Assembly: GCF_003712105.1 (NCBI RefSeq)
Contig: NZ_RHLG01000004.1
Location: 186,001-250,000, forward strand
Direction of reading: 5' to 3'
Length of the DNA: 64,000 nucleotides
From: Winogradskyella sp.
GTDB lineage: Bacteria > Bacteroidota > Bacteroidia > Flavobacteriales > Flavobacteriaceae
This document shows positions 42,312 through 50,654 of the stretch, in pieces (the first letter of the stretch is position 1; every line of letters begins with the position of its first letter). The notes beneath the pieces were generated by a model that searched no databases, was not told the DNA's origin, and saw only the letters and a program-made list of their open reading frames with translations. Both the position numbers and the translations under genes were made by a program.

Positions 42312-42406
42312 CGACACTTCAAGTGATTTTTGAAGTATAAAAAATCGTACCGAGACGTCTTGGTCTCGATACAAAATTCTAAAATAGAATTTCACTCGAC
42401 CTGTCG
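42312..42406. repeat. Palindromic repeat between trpD and trpC
   Basis: Second copy of the element at 41204-41299: outer arms CGACA/TGTCG, the shared CACTTC...AGTGATTTTTGAAGTAT stretch, an inner GTACCGAGAC/GTCTCGATAC stem and the right-hand TTTCACTCGACCTG. Confidence 0.8.
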
Positions 42407-42417
42407 ACATTAATAAA

Positions 42418-43206
42418 ATGAACATATTAGATAAAATAGTAATAGATAAACGCAAAGAAGTAGCACTTCGAAAAGAGCTGATTCCAACGAATCAATTGGA
42501 AGCATCGGTTTTGTTTGACAGAGACACGTTTTCTTTAGCACATAATCTCCGAAATAGTAAATCAGGAATCATTGCAGAGCATAAGCGTCGATCACCATCA
42601 AAATCGGTAATCAACCAAAGCCTTAATGTTCAAGATGTGGCCAAAGGTTATGAAAATGCTGGTGTTTGCGGGATGTCTGTTTTAACTGACGGGAAATATT
42701 TTGGAGGCAGCCTAGATGATTTATTATTAGCTAGAGCGAGTTGTAAGCTTCCACTTTTACGAAAGGAATTCATTATAGATGATTATCAAATTCTTGAAGC
42801 CAAAGCATATGGTGCTGATATTATTTTATTGATTGCCGCTATTTTATCGAAAGAAGACATTAAACAGTTTTCAGAGTTAGCTAAAAGCTTAGATTTGGAG
42901 GTGTTACTCGAAGTACATAATGAAGAAGAATTACACAAATCTATTATGCCTAGTCTAGACATGTTGGGTGTAAACAACAGAAACTTAAAAACCTTTGAAG
43001 TAAGCCTTGAAACGAGTAAATCATTAAGCACATTAATTCCAGATGACTTTGTAAAGGTATCAGAAAGTGGTATTAGTTCTGTTTCAGCAATTACAGCATT
43101 ACAACCCTATGGTTACAAGGGTTTTTTAATTGGCGAAAACTTTATGAAAACTGATAATCCTGGAGTATCAGCTTCAGGTTTTATAAATGAATTAGAAAAT
43201 AATTAA
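42418..43206 (+). CDS. trpC: Indole-3-glycerol-phosphate synthase
   Basis: The 262-residue TIM-barrel enzyme makes indoleglycerol phosphate. Motifs: ILDKIVIDKRKEVALRK at the N-terminus, IIAEHKRRSPSKS, CGMSVLTDGKYFGGSLDDL, LLRKEFIIDDYQI, LLEVHNEEEL, GVNNRNLKTFEV and VSESGISS. It is a separate TrpC rather than a TrpC-TrpF fusion. Confidence 0.96.
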   Translation: MNILDKIVIDKRKEVALRKELIPTNQLEASVLFDRDTFSLAHNLRNSKSGIIAEHKRRSPSKSVINQSLNVQDVAKGYENAGVCGMSVLTDGKYFGGSLDDLLLARASCKLPLLRKEFIIDDYQILEAKAYGADIILLIAAILSKEDIKQFSELAKSLDLEVLLEVHNEEELHKSIMPSLDMLGVNNRNLKTFEVSLETSKSLSTLIPDDFVKVSESGISSVSAITALQPYGYKGFLIGENFMKTDNPGVSASGFINELENN

Positions 43207-43486
43207 TCAAATCAATGCAAAGCATTGAAAACTATTGAAATGCAGAATATAAAAATCAAATCGTTGAAAATTTTCGAAGCCTTGGAGAAAATTTAGATTT
43301 TATTTTTGGTTTTCAGAAGGAAAAATTCCTCATTTCAATTTGATTTTTTGGTTCGTTTTGTATCAAGACAAAATGAACAAAAGAGAAAAAATATTTCTTT
43401 AGGAGTTTATCTTGAGCGATAGTCGTAAGGCAGGAATAACAAAAACAAAAAACGCGGAGAGGTTTCCGCTTTAATAAAAATAAAAA
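43207..43486. repeat. trpC-trpF spacer with repeat-like hairpins
   Basis: This 280-bp gap inside the operon has no coding frame. It contains the hairpin GTTCGTTTTGT / ACAAAATGAAC (43351-43378) and a GC-rich hairpin GCGGA / TCCGC (43454-43469) followed by TTTAATAA, which might act as a weak terminator. The sequence looks like another dispersed intergenic element. Confidence 0.5.
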
Positions 43487-44101
43487 ATGAAGTTAAAAGT
43501 CTGCGGAATGAAACATAATAGTGCCGAAGTTGCTGCGTTGCAACCAGACTATCTAGGCTTTATATTTTACGAAAAGTCTCCTCGTAATTTTGATGTGAAC
43601 ATCCCAGAAATAGATACATCTATAAAAAAAGTTGGTGTGTTAGTAGATGAAAAAATTGAAGTCATAGTAAACCTTATTGAGAAGTATCAACTAGATGCTA
43701 TTCAGCTTCATGGTCATGAATCACCAGAAGCCTGCAAGTTATTAAAAGCTACAGGTAGAGAGATTATTAAAGTATTTAGTATCAAAGATGAATTCGATTT
43801 TAGCGTATTAAAACCTTATGAAGATGTAGTGGATTACTTTTTATTTGATACAAAAGGAAAACATCCTGGCGGTAACGGTTATACGTTTGATTGGAATGTT
43901 CTAAATAACTATTCATCAACAAAACCTTATTTTTTAAGTGGTGGCATTGGGCTAGATGAGATTGAAAATTTAAAAGCTTTTAAAGAAAGTTCTGCTTCAA
44001 AATTTTGCTATGCTATTGATGTCAACAGCAAGTTTGAAATTGAACCTGGATTAAAAAACATAGAAGAATTAGAAAAATTTAAAAATGAGCTACAACATTA
44101 A
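43487..44101 (+). CDS. trpF: Phosphoribosylanthranilate isomerase
   Basis: The 204-residue TIM-barrel enzyme performs the Amadori rearrangement before TrpC. Motifs: KLKVCGMKHNS with the catalytic Cys, YLGFIFYEKSPRNF, DAIQLHGHESPE, LFDTKGKHPGGNGYTFDW with the catalytic Asp, and FLSGGIGLDEI. It overlaps trpB by 17 nt. Confidence 0.95.
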   Translation: MKLKVCGMKHNSAEVAALQPDYLGFIFYEKSPRNFDVNIPEIDTSIKKVGVLVDEKIEVIVNLIEKYQLDAIQLHGHESPEACKLLKATGREIIKVFSIKDEFDFSVLKPYEDVVDYFLFDTKGKHPGGNGYTFDWNVLNNYSSTKPYFLSGGIGLDEIENLKAFKESSASKFCYAIDVNSKFEIEPGLKNIEELEKFKNELQH

Positions 44102-45266
44102 CAACAAAGGCTATTACGGAGAATTTGGCGGAGCATTTATTCCAGAAATGCTGTATCCAAATGTGGAAGAATTACGTCAAAACTATCTCAAGGTAATGGC
44201 AGAGCCAGAATTTCAAGAAGAGTTCAACCAGTTACTCAAGGATTATGTTGGTCGTCCTTCTCCACTCTATTTTGCCAAACGTTTGTCAGAAAAGTATACT
44301 ACCAAAGTGTATTTAAAACGTGAAGACCTCAACCATACTGGTGCGCATAAAGTCAATAATACTATCGGGCAAATACTTATGGCTAAACGCTTAGGAAAAA
44401 CTCGAATTATTGCCGAAACTGGTGCAGGACAACATGGTGTGGCCACAGCAACAGTTTGTGCACTCATGGGACTAGAATGTATTGTGTACATGGGCGAAAT
44501 AGATATCGCACGACAAGCACCAAATGTTGCCCGTATGAAAATGCTTGGTGCTGAGGTTCATCCGGCGCTATCAGGAAGCCGCACCCTAAAAGATGCTACC
44601 AATGAAGCCATTAGAGATTGGATAAATAACCCTGTAAACACACATTATATTATTGGGTCTGCTATTGGACCTCATCCATATCCTGACATGGTAACACGTT
44701 TTCAGTCGGTTATTTCAGAAGAGATCAAATGGCAACTCAAGGTACATGAAGGCAGAGAAAATCCAGATTACGTAGTCGCTTGTATTGGTGGTGGCAGTAA
44801 TGCTGCTGGTACTTACTATCACTTTTTAGATAATGAAGATGTTGGTATTATAGCGGTCGAAGCCGCAGGAAAAGGTATTGATTCTGGCGAGAGTGCAGCG
44901 ACTTCAGTATTAGGAAAAGAAGGCATTATTCATGGTTGTAAAACCTTACTGATGCAAACTAATGACGGACAAATTACTGAGCCATATTCTATTTCAGCAG
45001 GATTAGATTATCCGGGTGTTGGACCATTACATTCGCATTTGTACAAATCGGGTCGTGGTGAATTTTATTCGGCTACAGATGATGAAGCAATGACCGCAGG
45101 CTTAGAGTTAGCCCAATTAGAAGGTATTATTCCTGCAATTGAAACCAGTCATGCATTGGCCATTTTTGAACATAAAACATTTAAACCAGAAGATATTGTT
45201 GTGATCAGTTTATCTGGTCGTGGTGATAAAGATTTACAGAACTATATTGATTATTTTAAGTTATAG
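44085..45266 (+). CDS. trpB: Tryptophan synthase beta chain
   Basis: The 393-residue PLP enzyme joins indole and serine to tryptophan. The PLP lysine is Lys89 in LNHTGAHKVNNTIGQ. AETGAGQHGVATATVCALMGL, CIGGGSNAAGTYYHFLD (phosphate loop), and LDYPGVGPLHSHL are conserved. Length is standard. Start overlaps trpF; trpA follows 2 nt after the stop. Confidence 0.98.
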   Translation: MSYNINNKGYYGEFGGAFIPEMLYPNVEELRQNYLKVMAEPEFQEEFNQLLKDYVGRPSPLYFAKRLSEKYTTKVYLKREDLNHTGAHKVNNTIGQILMAKRLGKTRIIAETGAGQHGVATATVCALMGLECIVYMGEIDIARQAPNVARMKMLGAEVHPALSGSRTLKDATNEAIRDWINNPVNTHYIIGSAIGPHPYPDMVTRFQSVISEEIKWQLKVHEGRENPDYVVACIGGGSNAAGTYYHFLDNEDVGIIAVEAAGKGIDSGESAATSVLGKEGIIHGCKTLLMQTNDGQITEPYSISAGLDYPGVGPLHSHLYKSGRGEFYSATDDEAMTAGLELAQLEGIIPAIETSHALAIFEHKTFKPEDIVVISLSGRGDKDLQNYIDYFKL

Positions 45267-45268
45267 AA

Positions 45269-46033
45269 ATGAACAGAATACATCAAAAATTACAAGAGAA
45301 CAAAAAACTCTTATCTATATATTTTACGGCTGGATATCCGAGTATAAATGACACCGTTTCAATTATTGAAGACCTCGAAAAATCAGGCGTAGACATGATT
45401 GAAATTGGTCTGCCGTTTAGTGATCCATTAGCCGATGGCCCAACCATACAAGCCAGCTCTACACAAGCTCTAAAAAACGGAATGACCACTGAGAAGCTAT
45501 TTGAGCAGATTAAAGATATCCGTAAAACAGTATCTATTCCATTAATAATCATGGGCTATTTTAATCCAGTGTTACAATATGGTGTAGAAGCCTTTTGCAA
45601 AAAATGCCAAGAGGTAGGTATTGATGGTTTAATTCTTCCTGACTTACCAGTCGATGTGTACGCAGAGCAGTATAAAGACACATTCGAGAAATTTGGTTTA
45701 AAGAATATCTTTTTAATCACGCCACAGACTAGTAATGAGCGTATTCAATTCATCGATTCGGTTTCTGATGGATTTATCTACATGGTAAGTTCGGCGAGCA
45801 CAACAGGTGCTAAATCTGGCTTTGGTGACGAACAAACACAATACTTTGAGCGAATAGCTTCGATGCAACTAAAAAACCCTCAAATTGTTGGTTTTGGAAT
45901 CAGTAACAACGAAACGTTTACACAAGCTACACAATATGCAAAGGGTGCTATTATTGGTAGTGCGTTTATTAAGCATTTAACGAATAAAGGTGTAAATACT
46001 ATTGATGCTTTTGTAAAAGGAATTTTGAATTAA
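45269..46033 (+). CDS. trpA: Tryptophan synthase alpha chain
   Basis: The 254-residue TIM barrel cleaves indoleglycerol phosphate and channels indole to TrpB. The catalytic Glu is in MIEIGLPFSDPLADGP and the catalytic Asp in LILPDLPVDVYAE. YMVSSASTTGAK and the phosphate-binding GFGISNNE are also present. It is the last trp gene. Confidence 0.97.
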   Translation: MNRIHQKLQENKKLLSIYFTAGYPSINDTVSIIEDLEKSGVDMIEIGLPFSDPLADGPTIQASSTQALKNGMTTEKLFEQIKDIRKTVSIPLIIMGYFNPVLQYGVEAFCKKCQEVGIDGLILPDLPVDVYAEQYKDTFEKFGLKNIFLITPQTSNERIQFIDSVSDGFIYMVSSASTTGAKSGFGDEQTQYFERIASMQLKNPQIVGFGISNNETFTQATQYAKGAIIGSAFIKHLTNKGVNTIDAFVKGILN

Positions 46034-46069
46034 ATTATAGATTCCTGAATGCTCAGGACTAACAACATC

Positions 46070-46525
46070 ATGCCAATTAACATCGTCCTTATAGAACCCG
46101 AAATCCCAAACAATACTGGTAATATTGGCCGTTTAGCACTTGCTACGGGTTCTAATTTACATCTGGTAAAACCTTTTGGTTTTGAAATTGACGATAAACG
46201 CTTGAAGCGTGCCGGATTAGATTATTGGCAACACCTCGACGTCACCTATTACGATTCTAGCGCGGATTTTTTCGAAATACATAAAGACAAAACCATGGCT
46301 TTTTTATCTGCACATGGCACGACCTCACATTGGGATATTGAATTTGAAGATGATATATTCTTAATTTTCGGTAAAGAATCTGTTGGTTTATCTAAAGCCA
46401 TTACAGAAAAATACAAGACCCAATTATTCAAAATTCCGATGTTTAGTAAAAATATAAGAAGTCTTAACTTAGCAAATGCTGTAAGTATCGTAACTTATGA
46501 AGCGTTAAAGCACATCCATAATTGA
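46070..46525 (+). CDS. trmL: tRNA (cytidine/uridine-34-2'-O)-methyltransferase TrmL
   Basis: From ATG 46070 the product has 151 residues and begins MPINIVLIEPEIPNNTGNIG, the TrmL start; an upstream in-frame ATG at 46049 adds an unconserved extension. SPOUT (alpha/beta-knot) motifs: NTGNIGRLALATGSNLHLV, FLIFGKESVGLSKA, and IRSLNLANAVSIVTYEALK. It methylates the wobble ribose of tRNA-Leu using S-adenosylmethionine. Confidence 0.93.
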   Translation: MPINIVLIEPEIPNNTGNIGRLALATGSNLHLVKPFGFEIDDKRLKRAGLDYWQHLDVTYYDSSADFFEIHKDKTMAFLSAHGTTSHWDIEFEDDIFLIFGKESVGLSKAITEKYKTQLFKIPMFSKNIRSLNLANAVSIVTYEALKHIHN

Positions 46526-46635
46526 ATTAAATCATCTAACTATGATAGCCCATAATGGGCATTTGGAAGCAATGGTTTATGCTAATTAAAATAATTAAAT
46601 GTTGTAACAATATCTCATTACAAAAAATTAAATAG

Positions 46636-48444
46636 ATGAAGAACAGAATCCTACTAATCCTTTTTATTCAAGCTTTAGTTTGCAATTCTATTTTTGGGCA
46701 GACGAAACTTCAGAAAACAGATTCCAACTGGGAACTCATTGTTAACGACAAACCTTTTGAAGTCAAAGGCGCTACCTTTGGTTATGTTGACGATATCGAA
46801 AATTACGACATCTACTTTAAAGACCTTAAGTCATTAGGTGTAAATACCATACGTCTTTGGGCTACAGATAAGCAAACAATCAAATTATTAGATGCAGCCC
46901 ATAAGTACGACATTAAAGTCATGGTTGGTATTTGGATGCGTCATGGTAGACCAGGCATGGAAGATGATGACAGCTTTAATTATCTGGAGGATAACAAAGG
47001 CAAAGAAGACATGTATACCAATGCCATTAAAGTTGTTGAAACCTTCAAAAATCATCCTGCGGTTTTGGTTTGGGGCATTGGTAACGAAGTGTATTTAAAT
47101 ACAGCTACAGACGAAGAAAAAAAGGCATATTCGTTATTGTTAGAAAAGATATGTTCTAAAATAAAAGCTATTGACCAAAATCATTTAATTACCTCAGTTG
47201 AAGCGTGGACATTTGGCTTGGATTGGTGGGAAAAGTATGTACCATCAATTGATATTTATGGATTGAATAGTTATGGTCCTGGTGCTGGTATTTTGAGTTC
47301 AGAATTGACAAAAAGAAATATTGACAAGCCTTACATAATCACTGAATTTGGCGTTACTGGCGAATGGGATATTAAGGCTGAAGTAAATGGCATAAAACAA
47401 GAACCTTCAGATGCAGCTAAGTACAGCGCACTAACTGATGGTTACGACCAATGGATAAAACCTAAAGCCAATTGTTTAGGTGTGTATATGTTTCACTATT
47501 CTGACGGAAAGGATTTTATTTCGCCATGGTTATTTACGCATCACAATGGTAAATACCGACCACAATATTGGGGCATTCGAAAAGCCTATACTGGTGAGAA
47601 TCCCGTTAATTATTGGCCAGAAATAAAAAGCTTTAGTCTAAACAAATCAAATTCTGAAAGTAATGCTTGGATGCCAGTAACATTAGAAGTATCCGATAAA
47701 GAAAATGAAACTTTAAATGTTAGTTTTTATTACAACCAACGTACAGGAAGCAGAAAACGACGTGACCAAATTTTACCATTGCAACATCGTGGTGATTTAG
47801 CTAGCGGATTCGAAATATTGCTACCAAAAGTAGATGGCGCCACTAAAATCTATACAAACGTAACTGACCAATACGGTAATACAGGTATTGAATCAACAGG
47901 TATCATTATTAAAGACGATGAAGCTAAAACTAAGAAATACCTCGTTCCTAAAGTAGAGCTGCCGTTTTACGTGTATAAAGACGGTGAAGATTCGCCTTTT
48001 GCGCCATCGGCATATATGGGTAACTATAAAGATATGACGGTTGACCTCAACAACACCGAAGATGTTTTTGAGGGTAAAGCAGCTTTAAAAATTTCTTATG
48101 ATGCCTATGACTGGTTTGGTTTAGGATTAGTTGACCCAGCTAACGATTGGGGCGAAATTCTTGGAGGTTATGATTTACAAGGCGCCGAGACCTTTAGCTT
48201 TTGGGCTAAAGCTAGTACAGACAATGTTGTGGCAACCATAGGTTTTGGGCTCATCGGAAAAGACAAACCCTATCCAGATACAGCAAAGGAAAGCAAAGAA
48301 ATAAAGCTAAAAACCAAGTGGAAAAAATACACCTTCAAGCTTAAAAATATAGACTTAAGTTGCATTAGATCGGGGCTTGTTATTTTTTCTAGTGGTAGAG
48401 GTCTAGAACAGGATATCTATATCGATAATGTAGTCTTTGAGTAA
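46636..48444 (+). CDS. Exported glycoside hydrolase (GH2/GH5-like TIM barrel) with C-terminal carbohydrate-binding-like domain
   Basis: The 602-residue protein has a signal peptide (residues 1-22, ending NSIFGQ). Residues ~30-310 are a TIM barrel of the clan GH-A type: general acid/base Glu151 in LVWGIGNEVY and nucleophile Glu237 in YIITEFGVTGEW. Residues ~330-430 are beta-rich. Residues ~445-602 resemble a CBM11-like jelly roll (GKAALKISYDAYDW, FSFWAKAST, LVIFSSGRGLEQDIYIDNV). It probably cleaves or transfers beta-glucan-like chains in the periplasm or outside; the substrate is unproven. No T9SS domain is seen. Confidence 0.82.
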   Translation: MKNRILLILFIQALVCNSIFGQTKLQKTDSNWELIVNDKPFEVKGATFGYVDDIENYDIYFKDLKSLGVNTIRLWATDKQTIKLLDAAHKYDIKVMVGIWMRHGRPGMEDDDSFNYLEDNKGKEDMYTNAIKVVETFKNHPAVLVWGIGNEVYLNTATDEEKKAYSLLLEKICSKIKAIDQNHLITSVEAWTFGLDWWEKYVPSIDIYGLNSYGPGAGILSSELTKRNIDKPYIITEFGVTGEWDIKAEVNGIKQEPSDAAKYSALTDGYDQWIKPKANCLGVYMFHYSDGKDFISPWLFTHHNGKYRPQYWGIRKAYTGENPVNYWPEIKSFSLNKSNSESNAWMPVTLEVSDKENETLNVSFYYNQRTGSRKRRDQILPLQHRGDLASGFEILLPKVDGATKIYTNVTDQYGNTGIESTGIIIKDDEAKTKKYLVPKVELPFYVYKDGEDSPFAPSAYMGNYKDMTVDLNNTEDVFEGKAALKISYDAYDWFGLGLVDPANDWGEILGGYDLQGAETFSFWAKASTDNVVATIGFGLIGKDKPYPDTAKESKEIKLKTKWKKYTFKLKNIDLSCIRSGLVIFSSGRGLEQDIYIDNVVFE

Positions 48445-48449
48445 AACAA

Positions 48450-49340
48450 ATGAAGTATCAAAAACTTAGAAGTGTAATCTCCGAATACGTTCAAATATGT
48501 ATTGGTATTATATTGGCCAGTATTGGACTCAAAGCATTTTTATTACCTAATGGATTTTTAGATGGTGGTGTTACCGGTATTGCGCTTTTGGTAAGGACTC
48601 AGGTAGATATCAATATTTCATTTTTATTAATAGCATTTAGTATTCCGTTTATAATTCTAGGCTTATACACTGTGAGTAAGCGTATTGTTATAAAATCTAT
48701 CATCAGTATTATTGGCCTATCATTATTTATTTATTTCGAAAATTTTGAAACTATCACGGACGACAAATTACTAATCTCCATTTTTGGTGGTCTGTTTTTA
48801 GGTGCTGGTATTGGCATTGCTATTAGAAATGGTTCTGTTTTAGATGGTTCAGAAATTTTGGGTGTGTACCTTAATGATAAGTTTGGTATTAGCATTGGGC
48901 AGATTATCCTAGTCTTTAATATCATTTTGTTTAGTGTTACGGCATTTGTACTTACAGTTGAAGTAGCACTTTATTCTATCCTTACCTACATAGTCACTGC
49001 AAAAGTCACAGACCTAATTATTGAAGGCTTCGAAGATTTTATAGGTATTACCATTGTCTCCAAAAAGTACGAAGCTGTAGAAGCTGCCATTATGCAACAT
49101 CTTGGTACTGGAATGACCTTGTACAAAGGCACCAGAGGTATCGGTAATACAGGCAAGCAAGAAGACTTTGATATTATACATACTGTAATTAACCGTATCG
49201 ATATTAAAAAAATGTACCGTATTGTTAATGCCATTGACAGTAATGCTTTTATTGTTGAATTTGATGTTAACTCGGTAAAAGGTGGTGTATTGCGGCATTA
49301 TTTAGATAAGAAAAAGAATAAGGTTTTACCCAAAGTTTAA
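48450..49340 (+). CDS. YitT-family membrane protein (DUF2179)
   Basis: The 296-residue protein has five to six transmembrane helices with YitT features (GIILASIGLKAFLLPNGFLDGGVTGIALL, GLFLGAGIGIAIRNGSVLDGSEILG). A cytoplasmic DUF2179 domain follows from ~residue 215 (IVSKKYEAVEAAIMQHLGTGMTLYKGTRG). The transported substrate is not known. It starts 5 nt after the glycoside hydrolase gene, so co-transcription is likely. Confidence 0.9.
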   Translation: MKYQKLRSVISEYVQICIGIILASIGLKAFLLPNGFLDGGVTGIALLVRTQVDINISFLLIAFSIPFIILGLYTVSKRIVIKSIISIIGLSLFIYFENFETITDDKLLISIFGGLFLGAGIGIAIRNGSVLDGSEILGVYLNDKFGISIGQIILVFNIILFSVTAFVLTVEVALYSILTYIVTAKVTDLIIEGFEDFIGITIVSKKYEAVEAAIMQHLGTGMTLYKGTRGIGNTGKQEDFDIIHTVINRIDIKKMYRIVNAIDSNAFIVEFDVNSVKGGVLRHYLDKKKNKVLPKV

Positions 49341-49343
49341 GTT

Positions 49344-49685
49344 ATGCCCTATCGTATTTATGTTGTAGAACTCTCTAAACGTGTGTATACCGAGAGTAGA
49401 AAATTTCGTGAAGCCAATCCGCAGTTTAATGGTGTTTTAGAATGTTTATATGTTGGCATGACGAGCAAAACACCTAAAGAGCGTTTTCTACAGCATAAAA
49501 CAGGTTACAAAACCAAAAAGGGTGTGACTATATCCTCAAGCATTGTTAAAAAATATGGCTCGTATTTACGCCCAAGTTTGTATAACCATATCAAACCTTT
49601 AAGAACACGAAAAGAAGCCCTAGAAGCAGAAAAAGCCTTGGCGTTACAACTAAGACGACAACGCTACGCGGTTTGGTTTAATTAG
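49344..49685 (+). CDS. GIY-YIG-like nuclease-domain protein
   Basis: The 113-residue protein begins YRIYVVELSKRV, and LECLYVGMTSKTPKERFLQHKTGYK at residues ~31-55 resembles the GIY-YIG core (the YVGMT strand followed by a helix with Arg). A Lys/Arg-rich C-terminus follows (RTRKEALEAEKALALQLRRQ). It may be a small structure-specific nuclease; the call is by motif only. It is 3 nt after the YitT gene. Confidence 0.65.
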   Translation: MPYRIYVVELSKRVYTESRKFREANPQFNGVLECLYVGMTSKTPKERFLQHKTGYKTKKGVTISSSIVKKYGSYLRPSLYNHIKPLRTRKEALEAEKALALQLRRQRYAVWFN

Positions 49686-49704
49686 AAACAACCAAGACCT
49701 ATGC

Positions 49705-49776
49705 TGTCATTCCGCCATGTCTAACTGAAAGTGGTCACTGAGCGAAGTCGAAGTGCAGTCTCCATATGGAATGACA
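49705..49776. repeat. Intergenic palindromic repeat (TGTCATTCC family)
   Basis: Perfect 9-bp ends TGTCATTCC (49705-49713) and GGAATGACA (49768-49776) enclose CACTGAGCGAAGTCGAAGTG, the dispersed module that recurs inside and beside the next gene. Confidence 0.8.
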
Positions 49777-49782
49777 AAACTC

Positions 49783-50523
49783 TTAAAAAAACTCCCGATA
49801 CTGCATTACCCTAAAATCAAAAGTATTAAAGTTCGGATTTTTAGCTTTTAATTGCTTGTACAATGGCAATCTACTTATGGAGATATTGGCTGCTCCAGAG
49901 CCAGAGGTTAGTGATACGGTTTTTATGCTTCGACTGCGCTCATTATTGGTGCTTCGACTCCGCTCAGCAACCACTTTTTGATTATGTACTTTGGTAGCAC
50001 TTCGACTTCGCTCAGTGTCCACGGGTAAATAAAATTGGTGTATGCGTGGCACCTCGTTAGAGACTAGTTCTAACTTTATGTTGTAAGCTTTAATATGTTT
50101 TCTAAAAAAGTATTCTGGGCCATTCTTACTATTACCGCCAGTAAATAATAGTGTATCAATATTTGGGTATTGCTTTATATAGCCAATAACATCTCTTAGC
50201 TTAATATTTTGCATGCCTAAATCAGAGGCATCAATCTTTTCGCGTTCAGCACTATCTACAATATCACAAACACCAATGTTACGTTGTATTAAAAACTGTT
50301 TGCGTTCGTCAATAGCGTCTTGAGAGTTATCGTAACGTAAGCCCAAATTATGGATAGCATCTATTTTTTTCCACAGCGAATTATGGTAACTACCATAACA
50401 GAAATCCACATCTTTTTCATGTAAGTCGCCCGTAGAAAATCGTGGTGGTGGTAATGTACCCACAATCAGCTTGGTGGCATTTTCTGGAATAAAGGGCTCG
50501 TAAGGATGCTTGTGGAAAAACAC
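49783..50523 (-). CDS. Uracil-DNA-glycosylase-family protein with a repeat-derived insertion
   Basis: The 246-residue protein has a uracil-DNA glycosylase superfamily pattern: TKLIVGTLPPPRFS at residues 17-30, DFCYGSYHNSLWKKID, NIGVCDIVDSAERE and a C-terminal LTSGSGAANISISRLPLYKQL. These proteins excise altered bases. Residues ~169-200 contain ERSRS three times; the DNA (49924-50019) is a tandem of TTCGACTxCGCTCA modules of the dispersed repeat. The insertion keeps the frame and lies just before the C-terminal motif, so activity is uncertain. Confidence 0.8.
   Translation of the reverse strand: MFFHKHPYEPFIPENATKLIVGTLPPPRFSTGDLHEKDVDFCYGSYHNSLWKKIDAIHNLGLRYDNSQDAIDERKQFLIQRNIGVCDIVDSAEREKIDASDLGMQNIKLRDVIGYIKQYPNIDTLLFTGGNSKNGPEYFFRKHIKAYNIKLELVSNEVPRIHQFYLPVDTERSRSATKVHNQKVVAERSRSTNNERSRSIKTVSLTSGSGAANISISRLPLYKQLKAKNPNFNTFDFRVMQYREFF
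49924..50019. repeat. Dispersed repeat modules inside a coding gene
   Basis: CTTCGACTGCGCTCATTATT, CTTCGACTCCGCTCAGCAAC and CTTCGACTTCGCTCAGTGTC occur in tandem. They encode the ERSRS peptides on the minus strand. The same module occurs at 49705-49776 and 50550-50620. Confidence 0.8.
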
Positions 50524-50539
50524 GTAATAATGGTTTTAT

Positions 50540-50625
50540 TATAGTTCGACTTTTCTCATTATTGGTGCTTCGACTCCGCTCAGCAACCACATTTTGATTT
50601 CAACCAATGCTCAGTGACCAAACTC
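50540..50625. repeat. Dispersed repeat modules upstream of the glycosylase-family gene
   Basis: TTCGACTTTTCTCATTATTG, CTTCGACTCCGCTCAGCAAC and a degenerate AATGCTCAGTGACC unit form an array much like the one within the neighbouring coding region, starting just upstream of its start codon. Confidence 0.7.
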
Positions 50626-50654
50626 AATCAGATAAGAATTCTCTCGAATTGACG

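Noticed and set aside
41204-42406. CRISPR-like repeats in the trp region
   Set aside because: There are only two copies, 1.1 kb apart, each a long palindrome, with no spacer array or cas genes.
46549-46561. Hairpin GCCCATAATGGGC after trmL as terminator
   Set aside because: The stem is short and no T run follows; a similar short palindrome occurs near 37353, so it is probably incidental.
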